DNA of 64,000 nt from Phycisphaerae bacterium. Lineage in GTDB: Bacteria > Planctomycetota > Phycisphaerae > UBA1845 > Fen-1342. The notes under the pieces were generated by a model, which ran no database searches, was not told the DNA's origin, and was given only the letters and a program-made list of their open reading frames with translations. The position numbers were made by a program, and so were the translations under genes. Positions 8,062 to 16,657 of this stretch are shown piece after piece. Within the stretch, counting starts at the first letter, position 1. Every line of letters begins with the position of its first letter. The stretch covers positions 84,881-148,880 of the forward strand of contig JANQFV010000031.1 of NCBI GenBank assembly GCA_028277645.1, written 5' to 3'.

Positions 8062-9165
8062 TCAGTCACCCATGCAGGTACCGACGGCGCGGGCCATCGC
8101 GATTAGCGGGTCATCGAGCGGCACGGTGCGTTGCTGGTTCGCGACCGATTCGATCGGCACGCTGTCGACGGCACCGTTGCGGTATACCGCCATCTGGTTC
8201 CACTTGTGCTCGGCGAGCATCTCCGCGGCTTTGAAACCGAAGTGCGTGGCCAGCACGCGATCAAACGCGATCGGCGTACCACCGCGCTGCACGTGGCCGA
8301 GAATCGTCGCGCGGCTCTCCAGGTGTGTTTCTTTCGAGATCTGCTCGGCCAGGACCGTGCTGACACCACCGAGACGTACGGGGTCGGGGCTGTCATGGAC
8401 GATTTTGTCGACGACCTGCTCGCCGCCCTTCTGGCTGGCGCCTTCGGACACCGCGATGAGCGTGAAGCGTTTGCCCTTTTGGCTGCGGCGGACGCACGTG
8501 GCACAGACGGAATCGAGGTTATACGGGATCTCGGGGATGACGATTACGTCCGAGCCGCTTGCGAGGCCGGCCTGCAACGTCAGCCAGCCGGCGTTGCGTC
8601 CCATCAACTCGACGACCATGACGCGGTGATGACTCGACGCGGTCGAATGAATCCGGTCAAGACACTCGGTGGCCGTCTGCACCGCGGTCGTGAAGCCGAA
8701 TGTCAGATCGGTGTGCATCAGATCGTTGTCGATCGTCTTGGGCACGCCGACGCAGCGCACGCCGCGGCGCACGAGATCGGCCGCGCCACTCATCGTGCCG
8801 TCGCCGCCGATGCAGACGATCGCATCGAGCTCGCGCTCTTCGATGTGCTCGATGACACGATCGGTGACATCTTCGAAGACGGTCTTGCCTTCAGTGTCCT
8901 TGCCGACGGCGAAGTGGGCCGGGTTGGCCTTGTTGCTGGTGCCTAGGATAGTGCCGCCGCGGGTCAGGATGTCGGACACATCATCCATTCCGAGCCGCCG
9001 CATTCGATTGCGGATCAGGCCGAGGAAGCCGTCCTCGATGCCGTAGACGTCCAGTCCGAGCTGGGTGATGGCGGCCTTCGTGACGACACGTATGACCGCG
9101 TTGAGACCCGGGCAATCTCCCCCGCCAGTGAGCACACCGATACGTTTGATACGATCCTGCGACAC
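8062..9165 (-). CDS. pfkA: 6-phosphofructokinase (PfkA family)
   Basis: Phosphorylates fructose 6-phosphate in glycolysis. Visible motifs: GGGDCPGLNAVIR near the N-terminus (phosphate donor loop), 'CIGGDGTMSGA' and 'VGVPKTIDNDLMHTDLTFGF' (the PxTIDND catalytic block), 'MVVELMGRNAGW' and 'HVQRGG'. The donor-determining positions are mixed: Gly after GGD (ATP-type) but Lys in PKTIDND (common in PPi-type enzymes). The phosphoryl donor therefore cannot be read safely from sequence. The GTG at 9165 has GGAGG about 6 nt upstream and starts exactly at the family N-terminus; the frame extends to 9258 without support. It sits 93 nt downstream of fabG on the same strand. Confidence 0.88.
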   Translation of the reverse strand: MSQDRIKRIGVLTGGGDCPGLNAVIRVVTKAAITQLGLDVYGIEDGFLGLIRNRMRRLGMDDVSDILTRGGTILGTSNKANPAHFAVGKDTEGKTVFEDVTDRVIEHIEERELDAIVCIGGDGTMSGAADLVRRGVRCVGVPKTIDNDLMHTDLTFGFTTAVQTATECLDRIHSTASSHHRVMVVELMGRNAGWLTLQAGLASGSDVIVIPEIPYNLDSVCATCVRRSQKGKRFTLIAVSEGASQKGGEQVVDKIVHDSPDPVRLGGVSTVLAEQISKETHLESRATILGHVQRGGTPIAFDRVLATHFGFKAAEMLAEHKWNQMAVYRNGAVDSVPIESVANQQRTVPLDDPLIAMARAVGTCMGD

Positions 9166-9258
9166 GTCAAGCCTCCATGCGCGTACGGACACCACGCTGC
9201 ACTTCGCGCAGAGTCTATCGTCGATATCGGAACGTGTGAACGCGGAGCTTGACCGCAA

Positions 9259-10002
9259 CTACATGTGCAGGCCGCCGTCGACCGAGAGCACCTGGCCGGT
9301 CATGTAGCTGGACGCGGGGCCGGCGAGGAACGCGACCACTTTCGCAATCTCCTGCGGCTGGCCCATGCGCTGCAGTGGCACAATTTGCTTGACGCCTTCT
9401 TTGATCTTCTCCGGCAGGACGGCAGTCATCTCAGTATCGATGAAGCCCGGCGCAACGGCGTTGGCGAGCACGCCGCGTTTGCCCAGTTCCTTCGCGACGG
9501 ACTTGGTCAGACCGATCACGCCGGCCTTGCTGGCCGCATAATTGGCCTGGCCGGCATTACCCGACAGGCCGGAGAAACTCGCCATGTTGATGATGCGCCC
9601 ACCGCGCTGCCGCATCATGACCTTGGCGGCGGCGCGCGTGCCGAAGAATACGGCCCGCAGGTTCACGGTCAGCACCGCGTCCCACTGCTCGTCGCTCATC
9701 GATGGCAGTAGGGTGTCGCGTGTGATGCCGGCGTTGTTCACGACGATGTCGAGCTTGCCGAACTTCTCGACAGCCAGATCGACTAAGTGCTCGACCGCCT
9801 CAGCATCCGTGACGTTGGCTACTTCGACTTCGCAGCCGACACCCTTTTCCTTTACGAGCCGCGCGGTTTCGTTCAGTTCATCGGCGAGCAGGTCGGTCGC
9901 GAGGATGTTCGCCCCCTGCTCAGCCAACTCGATACAGATCGCCCGCCCGATTCCGCGTGCGGCCCCCGTCACCAGTGCCCCCTGTCCCTTCAAATCTGCC
10001 AT
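9259..10002 (-). CDS. fabG: 3-oxoacyl-[acyl-carrier-protein] reductase FabG
   Basis: Classical short-chain dehydrogenase of 247 residues, NADPH-dependent reductase of the fatty acid elongation cycle. It has the TGAARGIG cofactor loop, NNAG near residue 87, the catalytic Ser in 'INMAS', Y-x-x-x-K in 'NYAASKAG', and the C-terminal '[15 protein letters not shown]'. Fifth gene of the rpmF-plsX-fabH-fabD-fabG cluster, starting 27 nt after fabD, with GAGGAAGG before the ATG. In most bacteria acpP comes next; here it is missing. Confidence 0.93.
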   Translation of the reverse strand: MADLKGQGALVTGAARGIGRAICIELAEQGANILATDLLADELNETARLVKEKGVGCEVEVANVTDAEAVEHLVDLAVEKFGKLDIVVNNAGITRDTLLPSMSDEQWDAVLTVNLRAVFFGTRAAAKVMMRQRGGRIINMASFSGLSGNAGQANYAASKAGVIGLTKSVAKELGKRGVLANAVAPGFIDTEMTAVLPEKIKEGVKQIVPLQRMGQPQEIAKVVAFLAGPASSYMTGQVLSVDGGLHM

Positions 10003-10029
10003 GGCCCTTCCTCACTCTGTTGCTGACAG

Positions 10030-10959
10030 TCAGCCGGTCTTCTCGAACGCGGCGACCGTGCTGACGTTCGTCGTCTTCATCTTGCGATCGATCTTTCGCA
10101 TCATTCCGCTCAGGTGGCGGTTCGGACCGATCTCCCAGAACTCGGTACAACCGTCCGCGATCAGACGTTCGACACAGGCCTGCCAGCGCACCGGGCTGAC
10201 GACCTGCTGATAGAGCAGCTCGCGAATGGCACGCGGCTGATCGTGGTATTGCGCGTCCACATTAGTGACGACGCGCGTGGTCGGCACCATGAACGGCGTC
10301 TCTTCCAGTGCGGGCCGCAAGCCTTCTGCGGCCGGCTGCATATGCGCACTGTGAAACGCGCCGGCCACGGGCAGCATCACCGCGCGGAGACCTTCTTCGC
10401 CAGCAACCTCGGCAGCCAATTCACATGCCGCCTTGTCGCCGGAGATCACAATCTGTCCCGGGCAATTGAAGTTCGCAGGTTGCACGACGCCACGTTCGCG
10501 CACGCGCTCACACAGAGCCAGCGCCTTTTCTTCGTCCGCTCCCACCAGCGACACCATACCTCCGGCCGAGGCTTCGGCGGCCGACTGCATCAGCCGCCCG
10601 CGAATCTGCACCAGGCGCAGCGCGTCCGCAAATTCGACCGAACCCGCCAGGTGCAGCGCGGTGTACTCGCCCAGGCTCAGGCCCCCCATCGCGACAAAGT
10701 CCGCGTTAGTGAACAACTCTGCATCCAACGCCGCGCGGAAGAGTGCGACGCTCGTCGTGAAAATCGCCGGCTGCTGAATATCGGTTGCGCTGAGTCGGTC
10801 TTCGGGACCCTCGAAACACAATGTCGACAGCTTGAAGCCCAGGATGTCATCGGCCTCACGAAACGTCTCGGCGGCGACGCTGAAGCGCTCCGCGACGTCT
10901 TTCCCCATACCGACCAGTTGCGCCCCCTGCCCCGGAAAGATCGCGGCGAACTTCGACAT
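10030..10959 (-). CDS. fabD: Malonyl-CoA:ACP transacylase FabD
   Basis: Loads malonate onto ACP. 309 residues, beginning 'FAAIFPGQGAQLVGMG' (the PGQGxQ signature). The nucleophile Ser sits in 'GGLSLGEYTAL', where most family members read GHSLGE, so the residue before the Ser is Leu rather than His. The catalytic His is in 'VAGAFHSAHM' near residue 200, and 'GPNRHLSGMM' closes the fold. Only 3 nt separate it from fabH. Confidence 0.92.
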   Translation of the reverse strand: MSKFAAIFPGQGAQLVGMGKDVAERFSVAAETFREADDILGFKLSTLCFEGPEDRLSATDIQQPAIFTTSVALFRAALDAELFTNADFVAMGGLSLGEYTALHLAGSVEFADALRLVQIRGRLMQSAAEASAGGMVSLVGADEEKALALCERVRERGVVQPANFNCPGQIVISGDKAACELAAEVAGEEGLRAVMLPVAGAFHSAHMQPAAEGLRPALEETPFMVPTTRVVTNVDAQYHDQPRAIRELLYQQVVSPVRWQACVERLIADGCTEFWEIGPNRHLSGMMRKIDRKMKTTNVSTVAAFEKTG

Positions 10960-10962
10960 GCG

Positions 10963-11955
10963 TCAGATCCTCAACAGTGCAGAACCCCAGGTCAAACCCG
11001 CGCCGAATGCGACCAACAAGACCAGATCCCCCGGCGCGCAGCGACCGCTCTGAAGCGCTTCGTGCAGCGCCACCGGAACCGAGGCCGCCGACGTGTTGCC
11101 GTAGCGATCGATGTTGACCAGCACGCGCTCCATTGACAGCCCGGCGCGCTTACAGGCCGATTCGATGATCCGCAGATTCGACTGATGCGGGACAATCAGC
11201 TTGACGTCGTCGATCGATACGCCGGCGTCAGCGCACGTTTCGCGAATGACCTCTTCCATTTGCGTGACGGCAAACTTGTACACCTCGCGTCCGGCCATCT
11301 TCATGTAGTGCATACGCTCGTCGATCGTCGTATGCGACGCCGGATGCTTCGACCCACCGGCGGGAATCATGATCAGCCGACCGCGATCTCCGTCGGCCCC
11401 CCAGCGTGCGGCCAGGATGCCCTTGTCCGGATCGTCCGTCTTTCGCAGCACGACCGCCCCGGCAGCATCACCGAAGAGAATGCACGTCGCACGATCCTGC
11501 ATATCCGTGATAGTCGTCAGGCACTCGGCACCAACCACGAGCACCCGCTCGGCCATGCCGCAAACGACGTGCTGGCACGCATTCAGCAGCGCCCACACAA
11601 AGCCGCTACACGCGGCCGCCATGTCGTACGCCGGTATCCAGCCGCAGCCCAACTCAGCCTGCAGAAGTGTCGCTGTCGCGGGCAAGGGGTGTTCGGGCGT
11701 GATCGTGGCCACGACGATCGCGTCAAGATCCTGCGGCGTCGCGTCAGCGGCTTTCAGCGCCTCACGGCTGGCATCGGTCGCTAGCGCCAGCGTGGACTGT
11801 CCCTCGGCGGACCAGCGACGCTGGGAAATCCCTGTACGCTGCACAATCCACTCGTCGGAGGTGTCCACCGTTTCCGCAAGATGGTCGTTCAGCACGACCC
11901 GGTCCGGCAGACAGACGCCTGTCGAAACGAGCTCGATCGGCCAGGCTAACTTCAT
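10963..11955 (-). CDS. fabH: 3-oxoacyl-[ACP] synthase III FabH
   Basis: Condenses acetyl-CoA with malonyl-ACP to start fatty acid synthesis. The 330-residue thiolase-fold enzyme has all three catalytic residues: Cys in 'DMAAACSGFVWAL' near 112, His in 'IVPHQSNLRII' near 250 and Asn in 'DRYGNTSAAS' near 280. Its start overlaps the plsX stop by 4 nt (ATGA), so translation is probably coupled. Confidence 0.94.
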   Translation of the reverse strand: MKLAWPIELVSTGVCLPDRVVLNDHLAETVDTSDEWIVQRTGISQRRWSAEGQSTLALATDASREALKAADATPQDLDAIVVATITPEHPLPATATLLQAELGCGWIPAYDMAAACSGFVWALLNACQHVVCGMAERVLVVGAECLTTITDMQDRATCILFGDAAGAVVLRKTDDPDKGILAARWGADGDRGRLIMIPAGGSKHPASHTTIDERMHYMKMAGREVYKFAVTQMEEVIRETCADAGVSIDDVKLIVPHQSNLRIIESACKRAGLSMERVLVNIDRYGNTSAASVPVALHEALQSGRCAPGDLVLLVAFGAGLTWGSALLRI

Positions 11956-12959
11956 ACCGTGGCCTCTTCGGACGCTCGCAGCTCGCGTGCAATCGTATCG
12001 TTCAGTTTCTGCCGCACCTGCTCAGTGCCGACGCGGATCGCGTTCATGATGGCGCGCTGGTCACTGCGACCATGACATATGATCGCCACCGTCTTTGCAC
12101 CGAGCAGCGGTGCGCCCCCGTACTCGGCAAAATCATGCCGTTTCCAGATGCGCTCGACCACCGGCTCGAACTTCGGGACCAGTTCATGGCTCTCTTCCTT
12201 GATCTCGTTGACGATCGTCTTGAAGAGACCCTCAGCCAAGCCCTCGGTGAGCTTCAGAATCACATTGCCCACGAAGCCATCGCAAATCGCGATGTCGCAT
12301 ACGCCGCCGAAGATGTCCCGTCCCTCGAGATTACCGACGAACCGCAACGACGAATCGGCCCTGATCAGAGCGCTGGCTTCCTTCACCAACGGGTTGCCCT
12401 TGCCCTCTTCCTCGCCGATGGAGACTAGTCCGATGCGCGGTTGCTCGCACTTGAGAATCAACCGCGAGTAGCACGTACACATGCGGGCGTATTCATACAG
12501 GTGGTGCGGCTTCGGCGCCACATTCGCCCCGACATCGCACACCAACACCGGACCGGCGAAGGTTGGCATCGCAACGCTGATGCCGGGCCGCGACACACCC
12601 TCGAGCGTGCCAATCTTCAGTTGGCAAGCCGCTGCAAACGCGCCGGTGTTGCCGGCCGAGAGAATGAGATCGAGCTCGCCCTTGCCCGCGGCGACCGCCA
12701 TTCGGTAAATGCTCGAATCGCGCTTCTGCCTCAAGGCCTCGACCGGGGCGTCGCTCATGCCGATGACATCGGGACAATGCACAGTTTTGACGCGCGGATC
12801 GGTCAGCCCCGCTTCGTGAAGCTGTTCCTGAATAGCGTCCTCACGCCCAAACAGGAGGATCTGATCATCGTCGTGGAGATAGCGCAGCCCCGTGTGGGCC
12901 CCGCGCACGATCTCGCGCGGGGCGTGGTCGCCACCCATCGCATCCATGCCGATCCGCAT
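11952..12959 (-). CDS. plsX: Phosphate acyltransferase PlsX
   Basis: Converts acyl-ACP to acyl-phosphate for phospholipid synthesis (PlsX/PlsY pathway). The N-terminus 'MRIGMDAMGGDHAPREIV' is the family hallmark, with 'SAGNTGAFAA', 'GVSRPGI', 'CDVGANV' and 'YGGAPLLGAK' further on. Length (335) is normal. It starts 9 nt after rpmF. Confidence 0.94.
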   Translation of the reverse strand: MRIGMDAMGGDHAPREIVRGAHTGLRYLHDDDQILLFGREDAIQEQLHEAGLTDPRVKTVHCPDVIGMSDAPVEALRQKRDSSIYRMAVAAGKGELDLILSAGNTGAFAAACQLKIGTLEGVSRPGISVAMPTFAGPVLVCDVGANVAPKPHHLYEYARMCTCYSRLILKCEQPRIGLVSIGEEEGKGNPLVKEASALIRADSSLRFVGNLEGRDIFGGVCDIAICDGFVGNVILKLTEGLAEGLFKTIVNEIKEESHELVPKFEPVVERIWKRHDFAEYGGAPLLGAKTVAIICHGRSDQRAIMNAIRVGTEQVRQKLNDTIARELRASEEATV

Positions 12960-12968
12960 GGAGCCCTC

Positions 12969-13154
12969 CTATGACTCGTCGGAACCGACCTTGATCTTCG
13001 TGTGCGCGTTTACGTATCCGCAATTGGCACAGGCGGCATGAGGAAGCTTCGCCTGGCCGCACTGGGGACACGCAACCAGGTGAACGGGGCGCAGCGCGTG
13101 ATGGCTACGCCGCGTGCGTTTGCGCATCTTGCTGGTCTTACCAAATGGCAGCAT
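12969..13154 (-). CDS. rpmF: 50S ribosomal protein L32
   Basis: 61 residues: basic N-terminus (GKTSKMRKRTRRSHHALRP) then a zinc-ribbon CPQCGQAKLPHAACANCGY. The N-terminus differs from the usual 'AVPKRK' start but keeps the KTSK/RRxRR core. ATG 13154 has GGAG about 7 nt upstream. It heads the rpmF-plsX-fab cluster, a conserved gene order. The DUF177 gene often found before rpmF is not visible. Confidence 0.9.
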   Translation of the reverse strand: MLPFGKTSKMRKRTRRSHHALRPVHLVACPQCGQAKLPHAACANCGYVNAHTKIKVGSDES

Positions 13155-13698
13155 AGCTACTCCAGAGCTATCTGTCGGGGGCCGCGCGAGCGCACATGCC
13201 CACCGGGTGCCGGTTTCGGAGCCGGCACACGACCTTCAGCCCCACTCTGCGAATTCATAAAGTTACGCGCTCTATGCGCACGTGTCAAGATGCGCTGTGC
13301 CTCCCTGTGGTTCCACGATATGCAGACACAGCCGGAGCTTAGGACACCCCGCCCCGGGTGAAGACATGAGCCGGTGCATTGCGACGACAACCTTGGGCAG
13401 TCGTCGATCCACGTCGTACCGTCCACCGGCAATATCCCGCCGAATCTGGAGCAGCTTACGGACGGCTGTGAATCGAGCGCTGGGTACGCGCCGCTGCCTT
13501 CGTCGCCTCCGTTGACTGTTCACCGTCATGGCCAAGTGTCCTGCGCTCCATGGGGTTCCAAGCCCGTCTTGCCTCAGTCAGCTTCCGACACTACGGTAGC
13601 GCGTATGTTGGGGCCACCATTGTGTTTATCGGATCCCCCCAGCAGGTCGCTTGACGGTCCGCGACCATCGCGTCAACCCGTCAGGCCGGCGTCCCAGG
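13155..13698. other. ~540-nt intergenic region without a supported gene
   Basis: Overlapping short frames here lack SDs, domains or codon bias consistent with neighbours. Small inverted repeats are present (GTGCCGG...CCGGCAC around 13206-13227; CACCC...GGGTG around 13344-13359). A promoter for rpmF on the minus strand and an undetected small RNA are both possible. I looked for RNase P, tmRNA, SRP and tRNA landmarks and saw none. Confidence 0.4.
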
Positions 13699-14100
13699 CT
13701 ACAATTCCTGCTCCTCGTAGCCCTTTTCACCCGGCCGCAGCGGGGTCTTGCGGTCTTTTGTGAGCTTGAACTCGCCAACCGGCGCAACTCGGCGATACCC
13801 GAGGTAGAGCACAAGGTCCAGGATCTCGGTCAATGTGGGGAACGACCGGTCGTTGACGCGCTTGTACTCGTCCACAGCCCGCAGGAAGTCGAGCTGCTCC
13901 TCGGTCATGTGGCCCTCTTCGGCCGCCCGCCGATAATCCGTGCGACGGCGCCCCGGCCCACGTCGTCGGTCGAGCTGCGAGCGACGATCGGTCGACTTGC
14001 GGCGCTCGACACGGCGATCGTCCAGGACCCCGGGCGGCGTTGACGCGTCTGAATGACGCACGGTGGGCGCATCGGTGGATGGTACGGTCTTGGAGTTCAT
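13699..14100 (-). CDS. Hypothetical protein with Arg-rich disordered N-terminus
   Basis: About 133 residues. The first half is highly basic and Arg/Asp patterned (DDRRVERRKSTDRRSQLDRR). The second half looks folded: 'MTEEQLDFLRAVDEYKRVNDRSFPTLTEILDLVLYLGYRRVA' is a predicted helical region. It then ends 'GEFKLTKDRKTPLRPGEKGYEEQEL'. I do not recognise a named family; an RNA- or DNA-binding role is suggested only by charge. Start taken as ATG 14100 with a GTGGGG-like SD; ATG 14109 is the alternative. Confidence 0.6.
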   Translation of the reverse strand: MNSKTVPSTDAPTVRHSDASTPPGVLDDRRVERRKSTDRRSQLDRRRGPGRRRTDYRRAAEEGHMTEEQLDFLRAVDEYKRVNDRSFPTLTEILDLVLYLGYRRVAPVGEFKLTKDRKTPLRPGEKGYEEQEL

Positions 14101-14239
14101 ACCCCACATTATCGACGCCGAATAGACGCCGGCTGAAACGCTATTGCGGTCGACGGCACCCCTACTCTCACCGCACCAGGTCAGTGATCAGCCAAGAAGC
14201 CCCTGGCAGACGGAGCCCGCACGGATTCCCCGTCGGTAA

Positions 14240-14590
14240 TCACAGGTCGTCGTCGTCGAAGTCGTCCCCATAGTCATCGTCGTCGTCGTCGTAATCTTCG
14301 TCCTCGAAATCTTCGTCCAGATCGTCGTCGAGGTCGTCGTCGAAATCATCGTCGTCGTCGTCGAAACCACCGTCGTCATCATCGTCGTCATCAGTCGAAC
14401 GTCGACGTCCATCAGCGACAGTGGTCAGCGTCGTGCAATACGCGAACGTATCGTCTTCCTCGATGCAATCTGCTTCATCGAACCCCGGATCGTCGGGCTG
14501 GCTGACGAACCTGTATTCCTCTTCTGCCAACGCCAGTTGACCGCGCTCTTCCAGCGATGACGACGCGCCTTCCTGCGGATACGAAAGCAT
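14240..14590 (-). CDS. Hyperacidic poly-Asp tail protein
   Basis: About 116 residues. The N-terminal ~60 are ordinary but Glu-rich ('SLEERGQLALAEEEYRFVSQPDDPGF', two Cys). The last ~50 are nearly pure Asp interrupted by Phe, Leu, Tyr and Glu at spaced positions. Such tails are seen in Ca2+-binding or nucleic-acid-mimicking proteins, and as the C-terminal region of RNA polymerase delta; none can be assigned here. ATG 14590 is preceded by AAGGAG at about 7 nt, which supports it over ATG 14611. The gene is transcribed away from the SEC-C gene. Confidence 0.6.
   Translation of the reverse strand: MLSYPQEGASSSLEERGQLALAEEEYRFVSQPDDPGFDEADCIEEDDTFAYCTTLTTVADGRRRSTDDDDDDDGGFDDDDDDFDDDLDDDLDEDFEDEDYDDDDDDYGDDFDDDDL
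14243..14396. repeat. GTC/ATC triplet repeat tract encoding poly-Asp
   Basis: On the plus strand the tract is made of gtc, atc and tcg triplets; on the coding strand these are GAC and GAT codons. The triplet unit keeps the reading frame under slippage, so the tail length could vary between strains. Confidence 0.7.
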
Positions 14591-14716
14591 CTCCGGGCTC
14601 CTTATGACCATCGAATTGCTGCACGCTGCGCGGCTACATACTTGCCGATACGCCGCGCGTCAAGAGCGCCGGCCAATCTGCCGCCGCGGATTCGCGCAAC
14701 GGGCTCGCCCTGTCGG

Positions 14717-14722
14717 TATAAT
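14717..14722 (+). promoter_or_regulatory. Consensus -10 element before the SEC-C gene
   Basis: TATAAT lies 32 nt before the ATG at 14755. No convincing -35 is present at 16-18 nt, so support rests on the perfect -10 and its position. Confidence 0.4.
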
Positions 14723-14754
14723 CAGCGGTTTCTGAACTGGAAGGAGATAGCGGA

Positions 14755-14964
14755 ATGAGCGGCTCAGATGACAAGCTCAGCAAACGGTACGAACAGCGGC
14801 AAGAGAACAAACGCCGCGAGTCACTCGTGGTATCCGAAGACGACGCGCCCATACCGGACGCCCCCGTGGAACAGGCGCGCTCGGAGGGGCAACCCGGGCG
14901 GAACGACCCCTGTTCCTGCGGATCAGGAAAGAAGTTCAAGAAGTGCTGTGGCAAAGCATCGTGA
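14755..14964 (+). CDS. SEC-C motif protein, 69 aa
   Basis: The C-terminus '[19 protein letters not shown]' is the SEC-C zinc-binding motif (CxCxSGxKxxxCC) found at the SecA C-terminus and in many small proteins. The N-terminal ~45 residues are charged and probably disordered ([19 protein letters not shown]). A strong SD (GGAAGGAGA) precedes the ATG. The next gene starts within or at its stop, so the two are likely cotranslated. A chaperone-like or RNA-associated accessory role is inference. Confidence 0.8.
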   Translation: MSGSDDKLSKRYEQRQENKRRESLVVSEDDAPIPDAPVEQARSEGQPGRNDPCSCGSGKKFKKCCGKAS

Positions 14965-15407
14965 GCGATTCCGGCCAGAAGCTGCCCTGGTATTCTGGCG
15001 GCCTGTCTTTCGCGTGTATCCGCTGCGGAAACTGTTGCGGCGGTACTCCGGGCTACGTGTGGGTGAGCGTGCCGGAGATTATTCAGATCGCTGAGCACTT
15101 GCGGATGGAGCCGAGCGAGTTTGAGCGGCTGCACGTCCGCCGCGCCGAACGCCGGCGCAGTTTGCTGGAGCACGAGAACGGCGACTGCGAGTTCCTGGTG
15201 CGCCACGCTGACGGCAAAACCGGGTGCCGAATTCACTCCGTCCGGCCCGTACAGTGTCGTACGTGGCCGTTCTGGAAATCGAACCTGGACTCCCGCCCGG
15301 CGTGGAAGGCCGCGGCGAAGGGCTGTCCGGGAATAGGCCAGGGCCCGCACTACCCGCTGCCGGTTATTGAGGCAGCGTGTGCGGAGAACGGCGACCTCCC
15401 ACTCTGA
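14961..15407 (+). CDS. YkgJ-family cysteine cluster protein (Fe-S/zinc type)
   Basis: '[20 protein letters not shown]' near residue 20, then '[17 protein letters not shown]' and a later Cys, gives the CxxCxxCC...C...C pattern of YkgJ proteins annotated as putative Fe-S oxidoreductases or Zn/Fe chelators. It starts at a GTG that overlaps the TGA of the SEC-C gene (GTGA), which suggests coupling; an in-frame GTG at 14943 is the alternative, and neither has a good SD. The pairing of two small Cys-rich metal-binding proteins suggests a shared function. Confidence 0.75.
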   Translation: MSDSGQKLPWYSGGLSFACIRCGNCCGGTPGYVWVSVPEIIQIAEHLRMEPSEFERLHVRRAERRRSLLEHENGDCEFLVRHADGKTGCRIHSVRPVQCRTWPFWKSNLDSRPAWKAAAKGCPGIGQGPHYPLPVIEAACAENGDLPL

Positions 15408-16239
15408 TCGCCAGGGTCACGATTGCGCTCCCAGCAAGGGCGACGCCTCCGAACGCCAATACGGTGGATGCGAACGCCGGTGCATCAAACGCGCCTGTTG
15501 AACGGATCACAAAGAGCCCGGAAATCAGCAACCCGGCACCAACCACTCGACGCCCCCAACTTGACCAAGGATGCATCAGCAGAGCAGCGGTCACACAGAC
15601 CAGCACCAACTCCCGTACCAGTGGGAACACAGTAATGCCGAAGGCGAGCGCGTGGCCGGCGTTGTCGATGACGGATGCCAAGCTCGCGCGCGTCCCCTGC
15701 TCAGTCCCGACAAGTGTCTTCGCACCCGTACCGGGAGACATCAGCTCGCATGCAACACTCGAATCCGGATCACGAGCAGTCACCCAGGTGTGTTTCAGGT
15801 CCGTGACCAAATCCGCTTCGTACCCAAGCTGACGCAACACGGCCGCCGCGACCACTGCCCGCCCGTCGCAATCCTCCTGCCCGGCCGCAAAGACTTCATC
15901 GACGGTCGGCAGGTAGTCCATCACACCCCAGGTGTCCCAGTCATAGGCGTAGGGCACGGCATGGTTAACAAGTTCTTCGACGGCAACCACTACCATGGGT
16001 AGTTCGTCCGGCGGAACAGCAGTGGCGCGCGCGGTCGCCGCCAGTTCGGCCACCCACGGGTGGTCGGTGGTCAGCACCGCGTTCATATCCGCCAGGCGCC
16101 CCAGCCACCGTGGTATGATCCAGGGCCGGGGATACAAAACAAGCACCAGCGTGGCGATAAACACAGCGGACTTGAAACCGGCGCGGACGCGCCAGTCCCA
16201 GCGATGCACGCGGCGCCAAGACTCGATGGGAGTTTTCAT
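15364..16239 (-). CDS. Transglutaminase-like membrane protein
   Basis: After an N-terminal helix (FKSAVFIATLVLVLY) comes an extracytoplasmic-looking region containing 'QEDCDGRAVVAAAVLRQLGYEADLV' and 'DLKHTWV', the Cys and His of a transglutaminase-like (cysteine protease fold) core. The third, Asp, residue is probably in 'ARDPDSS'. The last ~100 residues form about three further membrane helices. Members of this superfamily in planctomycetes are uncharacterised peptidases or amidases. Start taken as ATG 16239; a GTG at 16272 is in frame. Its 3' end overlaps the end of the YkgJ gene by 44 nt (convergent). Confidence 0.65.
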   Translation of the reverse strand: MKTPIESWRRVHRWDWRVRAGFKSAVFIATLVLVLYPRPWIIPRWLGRLADMNAVLTTDHPWVAELAATARATAVPPDELPMVVVAVEELVNHAVPYAYDWDTWGVMDYLPTVDEVFAAGQEDCDGRAVVAAAVLRQLGYEADLVTDLKHTWVTARDPDSSVACELMSPGTGAKTLVGTEQGTRASLASVIDNAGHALAFGITVFPLVRELVLVCVTAALLMHPWSSWGRRVVGAGLLISGLFVIRSTGAFDAPAFASTVLAFGGVALAGSAIVTLAIRVGGRRSPHTLPQ

Positions 16240-16657
16240 AGCCGTTGCCTGCCGATCCAGTGTGTTTCGCACTGGCGCAGTCCAGATCGCCGCATTGCCG
16301 CCCCGCTGCCGACCTAAGGGTATTCACCCGCGGGGAAATCCCCCAAATCTCAGGTGAACACCGGTAGCAGCTTCAGTCGAAGACGTCTGCACGACCGCAG
16401 TCGACCGAAGTGGAGCACGCGAGCGTTTAGGGATGCGACCCGCATCGGGAGTGCAGAGCGTGCTGAAAACCCTAACGCAATCCGCACAATGGAGGTGGAC
16501 TCGCTGGTGCGAATGCCACTCTCTCTCGAACGGGCTATCTGGCCAGGTAATCGGGCACCATGGACGATGCACGGACCGCCAGTCGTAGTCACAGGAACGA
16601 AACGCGTCGCCGATCGCGACGTTCGGTTCCAATCAGCGGTGCATAGGAGGTGTCGGC
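16240..16657. other. Intergenic stretch with no supported gene
   Basis: About 420 nt between the transglutaminase-like start and the small plus-strand gene. Short frames on both strands lack SDs and recognisable sequence. I see no RNA gene landmarks. Confidence 0.35.

Noticed and set aside
13157..13535. Minus-strand frames of 87-91 residues upstream of rpmF (possible DUF177)
   Set aside because: No DUF177 features; Cys/Pro/Arg-rich shadow composition and no SD.
13155..13698. RNase P RNA, tmRNA, SRP RNA or tRNA
   Set aside because: None of the conserved core sequences or cloverleaf patterns seen on either strand.
14243..14396. CRISPR array or satellite
   Set aside because: The repeat unit is a 3-nt coding triplet without spacers.
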